A DNA stretch of 45,597 nt from Opitutaceae bacterium (lineage in GTDB: Bacteria; Verrucomicrobiota; Verrucomicrobiia; Opitutales; Opitutaceae), in assembly GCA_030693515.1 (NCBI GenBank), contig JAUYAK010000120.1:1-45597 (forward strand), written 5' to 3'. A program made the position numbers and the translations under genes. The notes under the pieces were generated by a model. That model had not been told where the DNA came from, did not search any database, and saw only the letters and a list, made by a program, of their open reading frames with translations. Below are positions 23,839 through 31,983 of this stretch, in pieces (the first letter of the stretch is position 1; each line of letters opens with the position of its first letter).

Positions 23839-25595
23839 CGACGAGCGACTCCGCCTTGGCGGATGCGTGGGAGCGGCAGCTGCCGCCGGGCCGCATCGCG
23901 CTGCGCCTGACCGAGCAGGCTTTTCCGGGCGGCACGGCGCCGGGGTTTTCGGCCGTCGTGGTGCTCGACGCCGTGGCCGAGGCGGCTTTGCCGCCTAGCC
24001 TCGCGCGTTGCCCGACGATTTTTGTGGGCGAGCCGCGCAGCCTGCCGTTTGAGCAGGCCCGCATGGCGGGCCGGGCCAAGGTCTATCTCTCCTACGAGGA
24101 GAGCGTGTCGCGGCTGCGCGAGCTGCTGCCGCTCGTCGAGGATGTCGCGGAGAAACAGTCGCTCGTCGAGATGCTGCGGGACAAAGGCCGGCGCCCGGCG
24201 GCGGTGCGCGCCACGGAGGAGCCGGTGGCGGCCGACGTCGCCGAGCTGTGGGATTTTCTCGAAGGCGCGGTGGAGAACCTGGAGTCGCGCGAACGGATCA
24301 TCACGGAGTTCCGCCGCGCCGCGCGGCAGCTGCTGCGCGCGGCGCATGCGGTGTTTTTTGTGCGCGACGGGGCGAATTTCCGCGCCGACCGGGGCGAATC
24401 GTTTTTCCCCGTCACCGATCCGCTCGTGGCTTATTTCGAGCAGCACCCCACCGTGATCGATGGCACGGTGTGGAACGACTCGTCCGATTTGGTCGAGGAA
24501 CTGGCGGTGCGCAACCGCCTCGCGCTCTGGGGGGCGCGTTTGCTGGTGCCGGTGCATGACAACGGCCGTCTTCTCGGCCTCATTGCCCTCGGGGTCCGCG
24601 ACGACGGGCAGCCCTACGGCGCCGCCGATCGCGCCCGCGTCGTCCAGCTCGCGCGACTGCTGCGGCATTTTCTCACCAAGTCGGCGGACATCTCCCGATT
24701 CAGCCGCGTGGCGGCGCAGACCACGCTCGGGGCTAAATACCTGCCCGGCACCCTCGTGCTCGGGCCCGACGAGCACGCGCCGCGCCACGTGCCGCTCGTC
24801 GTCCGCGACCTCGTGGGGCAGGTGCGGCGCACGAAGGAGGTCGCGCGCATCGCGCCTTCGCTCGGCCAGCCCTTTCGCGCGAGCGCGGGCCTGATCACGG
24901 AGACCGGCGGCGTGTGGGCCACGTGGCAGGAGGCGAGTGCCGATGTGCACGAGACGGCTTCGCGCGAGCGGGGCTCGCGCCGCGAGCTGCTGCGCGAGCT
25001 CTCGCTCACGCTCAGCCACGAACTGGGCAACGCGCTCGTGTCGCTCGCGACCTTCCGCCAGTCCAGCCCCGATCGGCCGCTGCCCGCGCCGTTCCTTGAG
25101 ACGATGAAAGGCGATGTCGCCGCGCTCGAAACCCTGAACGGAAATCTCGAGGTCATGCAAAGTTTCCACGAATCCGAGCCGGCGATGGTCGATATCCGCG
25201 AAGTCGCGCAGACCGCGGGCCACGCGCTCGGCGTGCGCGTCGAGCCCAGCAGCGAGCCCGTCGTGCTTGAGGCGAGCCGGAAGCTCCTCGATTTTGCGCT
25301 GCGCGCGATCCTGAGCACGATTGCGGAGAATCGCCGCGATGGCAATGCGAAGGAGCTCACGCTCCGCGTCCGCTCCACCGGCGCGGGGCCCGATGCCACC
25401 GCGCTGCTTTCAATCAAGGGCGAGCATCTTGAGCTCGAAGGTGTCCTGCCCGAGCCGGTCGACGGCGGCGTGCCCAACCAGGGGCGCCTCGGTGTCTTCC
25501 TCGCCAAGGAGATTCTCCGGCTGCACGGCGGCGAGATCCACTCGGGCCCGGGGATGGAGGGGACGGAGATCCTCATCTCCGTGCGGCGATGGTAG
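23817..25595 (+). CDS. GAF-containing histidine kinase-like protein with degenerate catalytic domain
   Basis: 592 residues, ATG at 23817, 22 nt before the end of the preceding kinase gene. Residues 1-100 resemble a receiver fold but lack the acidic pocket and phospho-Asp context. A GAF-like domain follows (about 160-285). The H-box LSHELGNALVSLATF (H401) has Gly where kinases have Arg or Lys. In the ATPase region the N-box is replaced by ALRAILSTIAENRR, and no DxGxG G1 box is found (LLSIKGEHLELEG). Only the last strand, LAKEILRLHGGEIHSGPG, is typical. It probably does not bind ATP normally and may serve as a phosphotransfer or scaffold partner of the upstream kinases. Confidence 0.8.
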   Translation: MPTLVILATSDSALADAWERQLPPGRIALRLTEQAFPGGTAPGFSAVVVLDAVAEAALPPSLARCPTIFVGEPRSLPFEQARMAGRAKVYLSYEESVSRLRELLPLVEDVAEKQSLVEMLRDKGRRPAAVRATEEPVAADVAELWDFLEGAVENLESRERIITEFRRAARQLLRAAHAVFFVRDGANFRADRGESFFPVTDPLVAYFEQHPTVIDGTVWNDSSDLVEELAVRNRLALWGARLLVPVHDNGRLLGLIALGVRDDGQPYGAADRARVVQLARLLRHFLTKSADISRFSRVAAQTTLGAKYLPGTLVLGPDEHAPRHVPLVVRDLVGQVRRTKEVARIAPSLGQPFRASAGLITETGGVWATWQEASADVHETASRERGSRRELLRELSLTLSHELGNALVSLATFRQSSPDRPLPAPFLETMKGDVAALETLNGNLEVMQSFHESEPAMVDIREVAQTAGHALGVRVEPSSEPVVLEASRKLLDFALRAILSTIAENRRDGNAKELTLRVRSTGAGPDATALLSIKGEHLELEGVLPEPVDGGVPNQGRLGVFLAKEILRLHGGEIHSGPGMEGTEILISVRRW

Positions 25596-26458
25596 CGGCC
25601 GAAAAACTTTGCGGTGATTTTGTCGCCTGGGCGCAGCGCGAACCCTCGATCGCCGCCCTCGTCCTGATCGGCTCGCAGAGCCGGCCGGCGTCGGATGCGG
25701 CGCCGGCCGACCGGTTTTCCGACTGGGACTTCCAGGTCGTGAGCTCGCGGCCCGCGCTCTTTGCCGATCGGGCGTGGGCGCGAACGGCAGGCTTGCCGGA
25801 GCCGATAGCCTATGCGGTTCGCATCGGCCGGTTGGGGCACACGGGCAAGGTGACCGCTGTATTTCCCGCCGGTGACCTCGACTTGGTGCTCTTGCCGTCA
25901 GGGGCGTTGCGCGCCGCAAGGTGGGCCTTTCGGCTTGGGCTGGGCCCGCGTTTGGCCAGGACGAAGCCGGCGCTCACCGATCTCTCGCTCGTGCTGAGCG
26001 GCGGGATGCGCGTGCTGAAAGGCGGCGCGGCGTGGGAGCAGTTTTTTCATCGCATCCTCCGCGAAGTCCCGCCCGCACGGGTGGATGACGCGGAAGTAGC
26101 CCGACTCGCGGAAGGCTTCGTCGTGGACTACCTCTCGACCCGCCAGAAGATCGAGCGGGGTGAGTTCCTCGCCGCGCAGCGCTGGCTGCATGTGCAGCTG
26201 GCCGAGACGAATTTTCGCCTCATGCACGAGTTGCAGCGGCGGCGTGGCAGCGCGAGCTATCCCGATGCACGGCGCATCGAGTCGCTCTACGAACCTGCGG
26301 AGCGGGCGGCGGTCTCGGTCGCGACGCTGCCGGAGCGCGCCGCGCTCATGCGGGCCTTGGAACACAGTGCGGCGACATGCCGTGAACTCGTGGCCGCGCT
26401 CATCGGCACGGCGTGGCGCTGGCCCGAGGGTCTGGCCTCACGCCTGCGTCGAGAATAG
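25589..26458 (+). CDS. Aminoglycoside 6-adenylyltransferase-like nucleotidyltransferase
   Basis: 289 residues, ATG overlapping the previous stop by 7 nt. The nucleotidyltransferase motif is GSQSR (28-32), then SDWDFQVV with D45 and D47, and a third acidic site in GDLDLVLLP (D96/D98). The helical second domain (about 130-250, with WLHVQLAETNFRLMHELQ) matches the AadE/AadK type (streptomycin 6-adenylyltransferase family). The natural substrate may not be an antibiotic: it is the last gene of a kinase/ketosynthase operon, so a nucleotidyl transfer in signalling is equally possible. The final 21 bases overlap the convergent ABC ATPase gene. Confidence 0.8.
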   Translation: MVAAEKLCGDFVAWAQREPSIAALVLIGSQSRPASDAAPADRFSDWDFQVVSSRPALFADRAWARTAGLPEPIAYAVRIGRLGHTGKVTAVFPAGDLDLVLLPSGALRAARWAFRLGLGPRLARTKPALTDLSLVLSGGMRVLKGGAAWEQFFHRILREVPPARVDDAEVARLAEGFVVDYLSTRQKIERGEFLAAQRWLHVQLAETNFRLMHELQRRRGSASYPDARRIESLYEPAERAAVSVATLPERAALMRALEHSAATCRELVAALIGTAWRWPEGLASRLRRE

Positions 26459-27424
26459 CTCGGCGATCACGTCCTCGAGCGGCACGTCTTCGATCGTAAT
26501 GTCGGCGACGGGGCCGGTGCTCAGGATCTCTTGCGAGACGGCGACCACGTTCTCGCCCGGCACGCGGAGGGTGAACTTGCCGTCGTCCGCGCGCTTGGTC
26601 TCGCCGAAGCGCGACTGCCACGTCTCGGGAAACGCGCCGCTAGCCGAGGCCGCGGGCAGGAACGTGATGATCTTCTTTTTCGCGCCGCCAGCGTTTTCCA
26701 GCCGGCCCAGCGCGCCGTCGTAAATTTTGCGGCCCTTGTGGATCACAATCACGCGTTCGCAGAGTTCCTTGATGTCGGCCATGTAGTGGCTCGTGAGGAG
26801 AATCGTGACGCGATGCCGCCGGTTGTAGTCGCGCAGGAATTGCCGGACGGCGCGCTGTGAGACGACGTCGAGACCGATGGTCGGCTCGTCGAGAAACAGC
26901 ACACGCGGGCGGTGGAGCAGGGCGGCGATCAGCTCCATCTTCATGCGCTCGCCGAGGGAAAGCTCGCGGACCATCACGTTGAGCTTCTCGCGCACGGTGA
27001 GCAGGTCGACCAGCTCGTCGAGTGTCGCCTTGAACTGCGCCTCCGGGATCGCGTAGATGGCGCGCAGGAGGTTGAACGATTCGATCGCGGGCAGGTCCCA
27101 CCAGAGCTGGTTTTTCTGGCCGAGCACGAGGGCGAAGAGCCGGCGGTAGGCGTTCTCGCGCTTCGTCGGATCGAAACCCGCGACGCGCGCGGTGCCGCTC
27201 GTTGGGTAGATGAGACCCGAGAGCATCTTGAGCGTGGTGGTCTTGCCCGCGCCATTGGGACCGAGGAAGCCGACGAATTCGCCCTCGCCGATGGTGAACG
27301 AGATGTCCTTGGCCGCCGCCGTCTCCTCGAACGTGCGGTGGAAAAGCCCTTTTACGCCGCCCCAGAAGCCCGGGACCTTCTTATAGGTGCGGAAGACGCG
27401 CGTGAGCTGGGAGACCTCGATCAT
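26438..27424 (-). CDS. ABC-2 type transporter ATP-binding protein
   Basis: 328 residues. Walker A is GPNGAGKT (55-62), Q-loop Q103, signature LSLGERM (155-161), Walker B VLFLDE (175-180) and H-loop H213. The long N-terminal insert (FRTYKKVPGFWGGVKGLFHR) and the C-terminal domain ending VPLEDVIAELF are typical of ABC-2 exporters of the NatA/DUF990-permease type. No permease gene is found next to it on this strand, so its partner is elsewhere in the genome. It converges with the nucleotidyltransferase gene and is divergent from the oxidoreductase at 27513. Confidence 0.9.
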   Translation of the reverse strand: MIEVSQLTRVFRTYKKVPGFWGGVKGLFHRTFEETAAAKDISFTIGEGEFVGFLGPNGAGKTTTLKMLSGLIYPTSGTARVAGFDPTKRENAYRRLFALVLGQKNQLWWDLPAIESFNLLRAIYAIPEAQFKATLDELVDLLTVREKLNVMVRELSLGERMKMELIAALLHRPRVLFLDEPTIGLDVVSQRAVRQFLRDYNRRHRVTILLTSHYMADIKELCERVIVIHKGRKIYDGALGRLENAGGAKKKIITFLPAASASGAFPETWQSRFGETKRADDGKFTLRVPGENVVAVSQEILSTGPVADITIEDVPLEDVIAELFSTQA

Positions 27425-27512
27425 GAAGCGGTCGAGTGAATCGGTCCGCGGCTGGGTTGCAAAGCTAAGGTGCGATCGTCATCACGTTGGCAACCCCGCT
27501 GGAATCTGCCCC

Positions 27513-28847
27513 ATGAAAACTCCTGCCGCTGTCTCCGCGTCTGCCTCGAACTCCCGCCGCGCGTTCCTCAAGCAAGCCCTCCTCGCTGGTGTCGCCCCGC
27601 TGATCGTGCCGGGCCGCGTGCTCGGCCGCGATGGCGGCGTGGCACCGAGCAACCGCCTCGCGCTCGGCGGCATCGGCATTGGCCCGCGTGGCAAGATGGT
27701 GCTCGAGACCATGCTTGCCGAGAAGGACGTCCACTACCGCGCCACCTGCGATGTGCAGGCGCGGCTGCGCACCGAGTGGCTCGGCCGCGCCGAGCAACTC
27801 TACGGCAAGGGCGCCTGCACCGCGTATCGCGATTTTCGCGAGCTGCTCGCGCGACCGGACCTCGACGCCGTGCTCATCGCCACCGGCGATCGCTGGCACG
27901 CCGTCGCCTCGATGTATGCCGCGCGTGCCGGCAAGGATGTCTATTGCGAAAAACCCTGCGGCATCACCATCGGTCTCTGCCAGTCGCTCTCGGACACCAT
28001 GCGCCAGACGGGCCGCGTGTTCCAGGCCGGCACGCAGCGGCGCAATGTCCCCAATTTCCAGTTCGCCGTGCATCTCGCGCGCAGTGGCAAGCTCGGCCGC
28101 CTCCACACCCTGCACGCCTCGATCTACAAGCTCCAGGTGTTGCACGATTGGCTGCCCGCCGAGCCCGAGCCCGACCCCGAGGTGATCGACTGGAACATGT
28201 GGCTCGGACCCGCGCCGTGGCGGCCTTACAACAAGGCCTACGTCGTGGATCGGCGCTGGCGCGGCTATTACGACTTCGACTCCGGCGCCAAGCTCCACGA
28301 CTGGGGCGCGCACACGGTCGATCTCTGCCAGTGGGCGGGTGACTGCGACGACACCGTGCCCACCGACTACGAGCCCGATGGCGACACCATCCGTGCGCGC
28401 TACGCCAACGGCCTGCGGCTCGTGCTGCGTCCCAACCGCTGGATCGGCCAGCCCGAGACCGCGCCCAATGCCGCCAATTTCGCCGTCGGCTCCACCGGCA
28501 CCTGCCCGGTGCGTTTCGAGGGCGACGAGGGCTGGGTCGAGACCGGCGACAACGGCACCATCGAGCTGCACCCCGCGTCGCTGCGCCAGGAGTGGCGCGC
28601 GTTCGTGATGCGCGGCACCGATCCCTCGCGGCACACACGCGAATTTCTCGATTGCGTGAAGTCGCGTGGCCTTCCGGCGGCGAACCACCGCGTGATGCGC
28701 CACACCCACATTGCCTGCCATGCGGCTGCCATTGCCTGGCAGCTCGGCCGCAAAGTGAAATTCGATCCGGTCGCGGAGGCCTTCATCGGCGACGAAGCGG
28801 CCAATCGCATGCGCACCCGCGCCGTGCGCGAGCCCTGGATCGCGTGA
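27513..28847 (+). CDS. Tat-exported Gfo/Idh/MocA oxidoreductase
   Basis: 444 residues, ATG at 27513. The N-terminus is a twin-arginine signal: SRRAFLKQALLAG (14-26), then a hydrophobic stretch. The Rossmann start GGIGIGPRGKM and the catalytic EKPCG segment (YCEKP) identify the Gfo/Idh/MocA family, which oxidises or isomerises sugars with tightly bound NAD(P). The C-terminal part (WNMWLGPAPWRPYN, DWGAHTVDLCQW) is that of the Planctomycetes/Verrucomicrobia Tat-exported subgroup. Folding with cofactor before export explains the Tat signal. A longer upstream extension was rejected because it would bury the signal. It forms a unit with the HEAT gene 14 bp downstream. Confidence 0.92.
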   Translation: MKTPAAVSASASNSRRAFLKQALLAGVAPLIVPGRVLGRDGGVAPSNRLALGGIGIGPRGKMVLETMLAEKDVHYRATCDVQARLRTEWLGRAEQLYGKGACTAYRDFRELLARPDLDAVLIATGDRWHAVASMYAARAGKDVYCEKPCGITIGLCQSLSDTMRQTGRVFQAGTQRRNVPNFQFAVHLARSGKLGRLHTLHASIYKLQVLHDWLPAEPEPDPEVIDWNMWLGPAPWRPYNKAYVVDRRWRGYYDFDSGAKLHDWGAHTVDLCQWAGDCDDTVPTDYEPDGDTIRARYANGLRLVLRPNRWIGQPETAPNAANFAVGSTGTCPVRFEGDEGWVETGDNGTIELHPASLRQEWRAFVMRGTDPSRHTREFLDCVKSRGLPAANHRVMRHTHIACHAAAIAWQLGRKVKFDPVAEAFIGDEAANRMRTRAVREPWIA

Positions 28848-28861
28848 GCCGCGCCGCCGCT

Positions 28862-30787
28862 ATGCGCACGTTCATCTTCCTGTTTTCCGCCGCGAGCCTG
28901 CTGGCCGCCGGCGACGCCGCCAAAACCCGCGAACTGCTCGCACAGCTAAAGGCCGACGCACCGCTCGCCGAGCGGGCCCGGGCCTGCCAGCAACTCGCCA
29001 TCGTCGGCACGCCCGAGGCGGTGCCGGCTCTCGCCGCCTTGCTCGGTGAGGCCCAGCTCGGCCACTATGCCCGCGAGGCGCTGGAGGCGATGGCTGAGCC
29101 CGCCGCCGATGCCGCCTTGCGTGAAGGCCTCGCTCGCCTGCAAGGCACGCAGCTCATTGGCGTCATCAATTCGCTGGGCGCACGGGGCGACGCCGCAGCG
29201 GTGCCGGTGCTGGGGAGAATCGCGGGCGGAGCCGACGCGTCCTCAGCCATTGCGGCGTTGCACGCGCTGGCGCGGATCGGGACACCCGAAGCCGTGGCGT
29301 TCGTGCGCGGCCGCCTCGGGGATAATCCCGCCGCCGCCGGGGCGTTGCTCGTGGCGGCCGATCGGCTGCTGGGGCGGGGGCGCGCGGCGGAGGCCGTGAA
29401 ATTATTCGACGAAGTGCGAGGCGGCCAGGCTGGCGGCCAGGCTGCGCTCACGGCGACACGCGGTGCCATCCTCGCCCGCGGCGAGGCCGGGGTGCCGCTG
29501 CTCATGGAGACGCTGCGTTCGCCGGACCCCGCGCGCCGCAACGTCGCGTTGCTGGCGATGCGCGAGCTGCCGGGCGCGGGTGTCACCGCCGCGCTCGTGG
29601 CGGAGCTGGAGCGGATGAGCCCGGCCTTGCAGCCGCTCGTGCTGGCCGCGCTCGTGGATCGCGGGGGCGCGGGCGTGCTGGCCGCGGTCGAGCGGCGGGC
29701 GCAGGCAGGCGATGAGGATGCCGTGACGTCGCTCGGCCGGATCGGCGGAACGTCGAGCGTGCCGCTTCTGCTCGGAGCGCTGGGGCAAAGCGAGGCGGCA
29801 CCGCGCAGTCTCGCCCTGATTCCCGGACCGGAGGTGGACGCGCTGATTCTCAAGGCACTGACGGCGACTGATGCGGCCGGTCGGACCAGGCTGATCGCAA
29901 TTCTGGGGGACCGGGGCGCGACGAGCGCGACGTCCGAGCTGCTCCGGCTCGCACGCGACCGCGATCAGGCGGTGAGCGGTGCGGCGCGGCGCGCGCTGGC
30001 GGCGACGGCGCAGCCGGACGATTTGCCGGAACTGATCCGGCTCTCGGTCACGGCCGCGGATGACACACTGCGCACCCTGGCCGACCGCGCGATCTTCGCG
30101 GCCTCAATGAAGATACTGGAGCCCGAGAAGCGGGTTGATCCGCTGCTCGAGGCGCTGCGGACCGCGAGCCTCCCCAGCCAGCGGGTGCCGCTGTTTCGGC
30201 CGCTGGGGGCGGTCGTTCGCTCCCTGCGCGGCAGTGAGAGCGCGTTGGCGGCGGTGAAGGAGGCGACCCGCGACGGTGATCCCGCGGTGCGTGAGGCGGC
30301 GGTGAAATGCCTCGGTGACTGGCCGGAGGCCTCGGCTGCACTTGAACTGCTGGCACTGGCTAAAAAAGAAGCGGAGCCGATCCGATCCACCGCGTTGGCC
30401 GGCGCCGTGCGGCTCGCGACCGAGGTCGCGGCCGGGCGAGATCAGACCCCGCTCGATTCGCTCTCGCTGCTTACCCAGGCCAACGCGCTCGTCGCCAACG
30501 ACGGCGAACGCATGATGCTGGTTTCTGCGCTGGGCCACGTGCGGCGCATCGAGGCGCTGCGCCTGCTGGAAGCCTATCGCGCGATCGAGGCCGTGAAGAC
30601 GGAGGCCGCGCTGGCCCTCGTGCAAATCGCGCCGCCCCTGCTGCACGGAGTTCATGCAGTGGAGACGAAACACGCTCTGGAAAAAATCGCCGCCACCGAG
30701 CAGGATGCTGGCGTGCGCGCCCGGGCCGCGGAGTTGCTGAGGACCGGCGCGGCGACGAAGAAGGCCTCGGGCAAGAAAAAGAAATAG
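28862..30787 (+). CDS. Secreted HEAT-repeat protein
   Basis: 641 residues, ATG at 28862. A signal peptide (about 1-18, FIFLFSAASLLAAG) is followed by about 600 residues of HEAT repeats (e.g. PEAVPALAALLGEAQLGHYA, DPAVREAAVKCLGDWPEA), and a short Lys tail (ASGKKKK). No catalytic motif or heme site is present. In this phylum such proteins accompany PVC-type dehydrogenases, where HEAT domains are usually fused; here it stands alone behind an oxidoreductase. It probably provides a protein-binding scaffold in the periplasm. A longer frame reaching upstream into the oxidoreductase gene was discarded. Confidence 0.85.
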   Translation: MRTFIFLFSAASLLAAGDAAKTRELLAQLKADAPLAERARACQQLAIVGTPEAVPALAALLGEAQLGHYAREALEAMAEPAADAALREGLARLQGTQLIGVINSLGARGDAAAVPVLGRIAGGADASSAIAALHALARIGTPEAVAFVRGRLGDNPAAAGALLVAADRLLGRGRAAEAVKLFDEVRGGQAGGQAALTATRGAILARGEAGVPLLMETLRSPDPARRNVALLAMRELPGAGVTAALVAELERMSPALQPLVLAALVDRGGAGVLAAVERRAQAGDEDAVTSLGRIGGTSSVPLLLGALGQSEAAPRSLALIPGPEVDALILKALTATDAAGRTRLIAILGDRGATSATSELLRLARDRDQAVSGAARRALAATAQPDDLPELIRLSVTAADDTLRTLADRAIFAASMKILEPEKRVDPLLEALRTASLPSQRVPLFRPLGAVVRSLRGSESALAAVKEATRDGDPAVREAAVKCLGDWPEASAALELLALAKKEAEPIRSTALAGAVRLATEVAAGRDQTPLDSLSLLTQANALVANDGERMMLVSALGHVRRIEALRLLEAYRAIEAVKTEAALALVQIAPPLLHGVHAVETKHALEKIAATEQDAGVRARAAELLRTGAATKKASGKKKK

Positions 30788-30811
30788 GGCCGTCCGTAGA
30801 CGGCCCTATTT
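30782..30811. terminator. Bidirectional intrinsic terminator
   Basis: A perfect 13-bp stem, AAATAGGGCCGTC (30782-30794) with GACGGCCCTATTT (30799-30811), has a 4-nt CGTA loop. It overlaps the HEAT gene stop and lies 24 bp from the convergent oxidoreductase stop. The A-run on one side and T-run on the other make it usable from both strands. Confidence 0.85.
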
Positions 30812-30835
30812 GTGTGATCGGGGCGAGGGCTGGAG

Positions 30836-31960
30836 TCAGCCCTGCGTAAACGCCGGGAGCTTCACGATCTTGCCGCCGGCGAGGGCGGACTCGTGGGCGC
30901 AGAGGCCGACGCAGGTCCAGTTGGCGGACTGCACGGCGTTGGGCATCGGGTCGCGATCCTCGATGAGCGCGCGGAGGAACTCGTGTGCGAGATGAGGATG
31001 CGAGCCGCCGTGGCCGGCGCCCTGCGTGAAGCTGAGATGAGTTTTCTTCCCGAGATCATAGACGCCCTTGGTCGTGAACTTCTGAATGCCCTTGGGCAGA
31101 CGCTTCGCATAGTCGGGCACCGTGATCTTCTTCGGGATTTTGTGCTCGGGGAGTTTCGCGGTGTGCAGCACGTGCGGCTCGTGCTCAATGAGCGACCACT
31201 CGAAGGATTTCTTCGAGCCGTAGACGTCGATGCTCTCGCGGTATTGGCGCGCGGTGTCGAAGAGCGAGCGAACGATCCGCGCGGTGAGATCGGAGTCCTT
31301 GAACTTGATGTGCGCCGTCTCGACCGCGAAGGGTGAGCCGTAGTGTTTGATGAGTTCCTTGCGCACCGTGCCGGAGCCGAAGCAGGAGACGTATTCCGCC
31401 GTGGCGTTGGTGAGCGCGAGCATGGGGCCGACGCAGTGCGTGGCATACCACATGGGCGGGAGGCCGGGCCAGTAGTTCGGCCAGCCGTCCATGTCCTGCT
31501 GGTGGCTCGCCTGGAGAAACTGAATTTTTCCGAGTTCGCCGCGGTCGTAGAGTTCTTTGACGTAGAGATATTCGCGGGCGTAGACGACCGTCTCCATCAT
31601 CATGTATTTGAGGCCGGTCTTTTTCGTAAGATCGACGATGCGTTTGCAGTCAGCGATGGAGGTGGCCATCGGCACGGTGCAGGCGACGTGCTTGCCGGCT
31701 TTCAGCGCTTTGATGGATTGCTCGGCGTGGTCGGGGATTGGAGTGTTGATGTGGACGGCATCGATCTCGGAATCGCGGAGGAGTTCGTCGTAGTCGGTGT
31801 AGCCTTTCGGGATGCCGAAGGCGTCTTGGATCGCTTTCAGTTTTTTTGGGTCGCGCTGGCAGACGGCGACGAGATTAGCGTCGGGATGGGCTTGAAAGAT
31901 CGGAATGAATTCGGCGCCGAAGCCGAGGCCGACGATGGCGAGATTGATTTTTTTGCTCAT
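30836..31960 (-). CDS. Gfo/Idh/MocA family oxidoreductase (cytosolic)
   Basis: 374 residues, no signal peptide. The Rossmann motif is VGLGFGAEF (10-18). The segment after the dinucleotide fold reads GKHVACTVPMATS (89-101) where most members have GKHVxxEKPxA, so the conserved Lys is Val96. The C-terminal domain has GSPFAVETAHIKF, GAGHGGSHPHLAHEF with clustered histidines, as in a subgroup with a metal or substrate His cluster. It is the last gene of the minus-strand locus from 45484, 23 bp after the PVC gene. Substrate unknown, presumably a sugar or sugar acid. Confidence 0.88.
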   Translation of the reverse strand: MSKKINLAIVGLGFGAEFIPIFQAHPDANLVAVCQRDPKKLKAIQDAFGIPKGYTDYDELLRDSEIDAVHINTPIPDHAEQSIKALKAGKHVACTVPMATSIADCKRIVDLTKKTGLKYMMMETVVYAREYLYVKELYDRGELGKIQFLQASHQQDMDGWPNYWPGLPPMWYATHCVGPMLALTNATAEYVSCFGSGTVRKELIKHYGSPFAVETAHIKFKDSDLTARIVRSLFDTARQYRESIDVYGSKKSFEWSLIEHEPHVLHTAKLPEHKIPKKITVPDYAKRLPKGIQKFTTKGVYDLGKKTHLSFTQGAGHGGSHPHLAHEFLRALIEDRDPMPNAVQSANWTCVGLCAHESALAGGKIVKLPAFTQG

Positions 31961-31983
31961 GAAGTTGAGGCGGTGGCCGGTGA

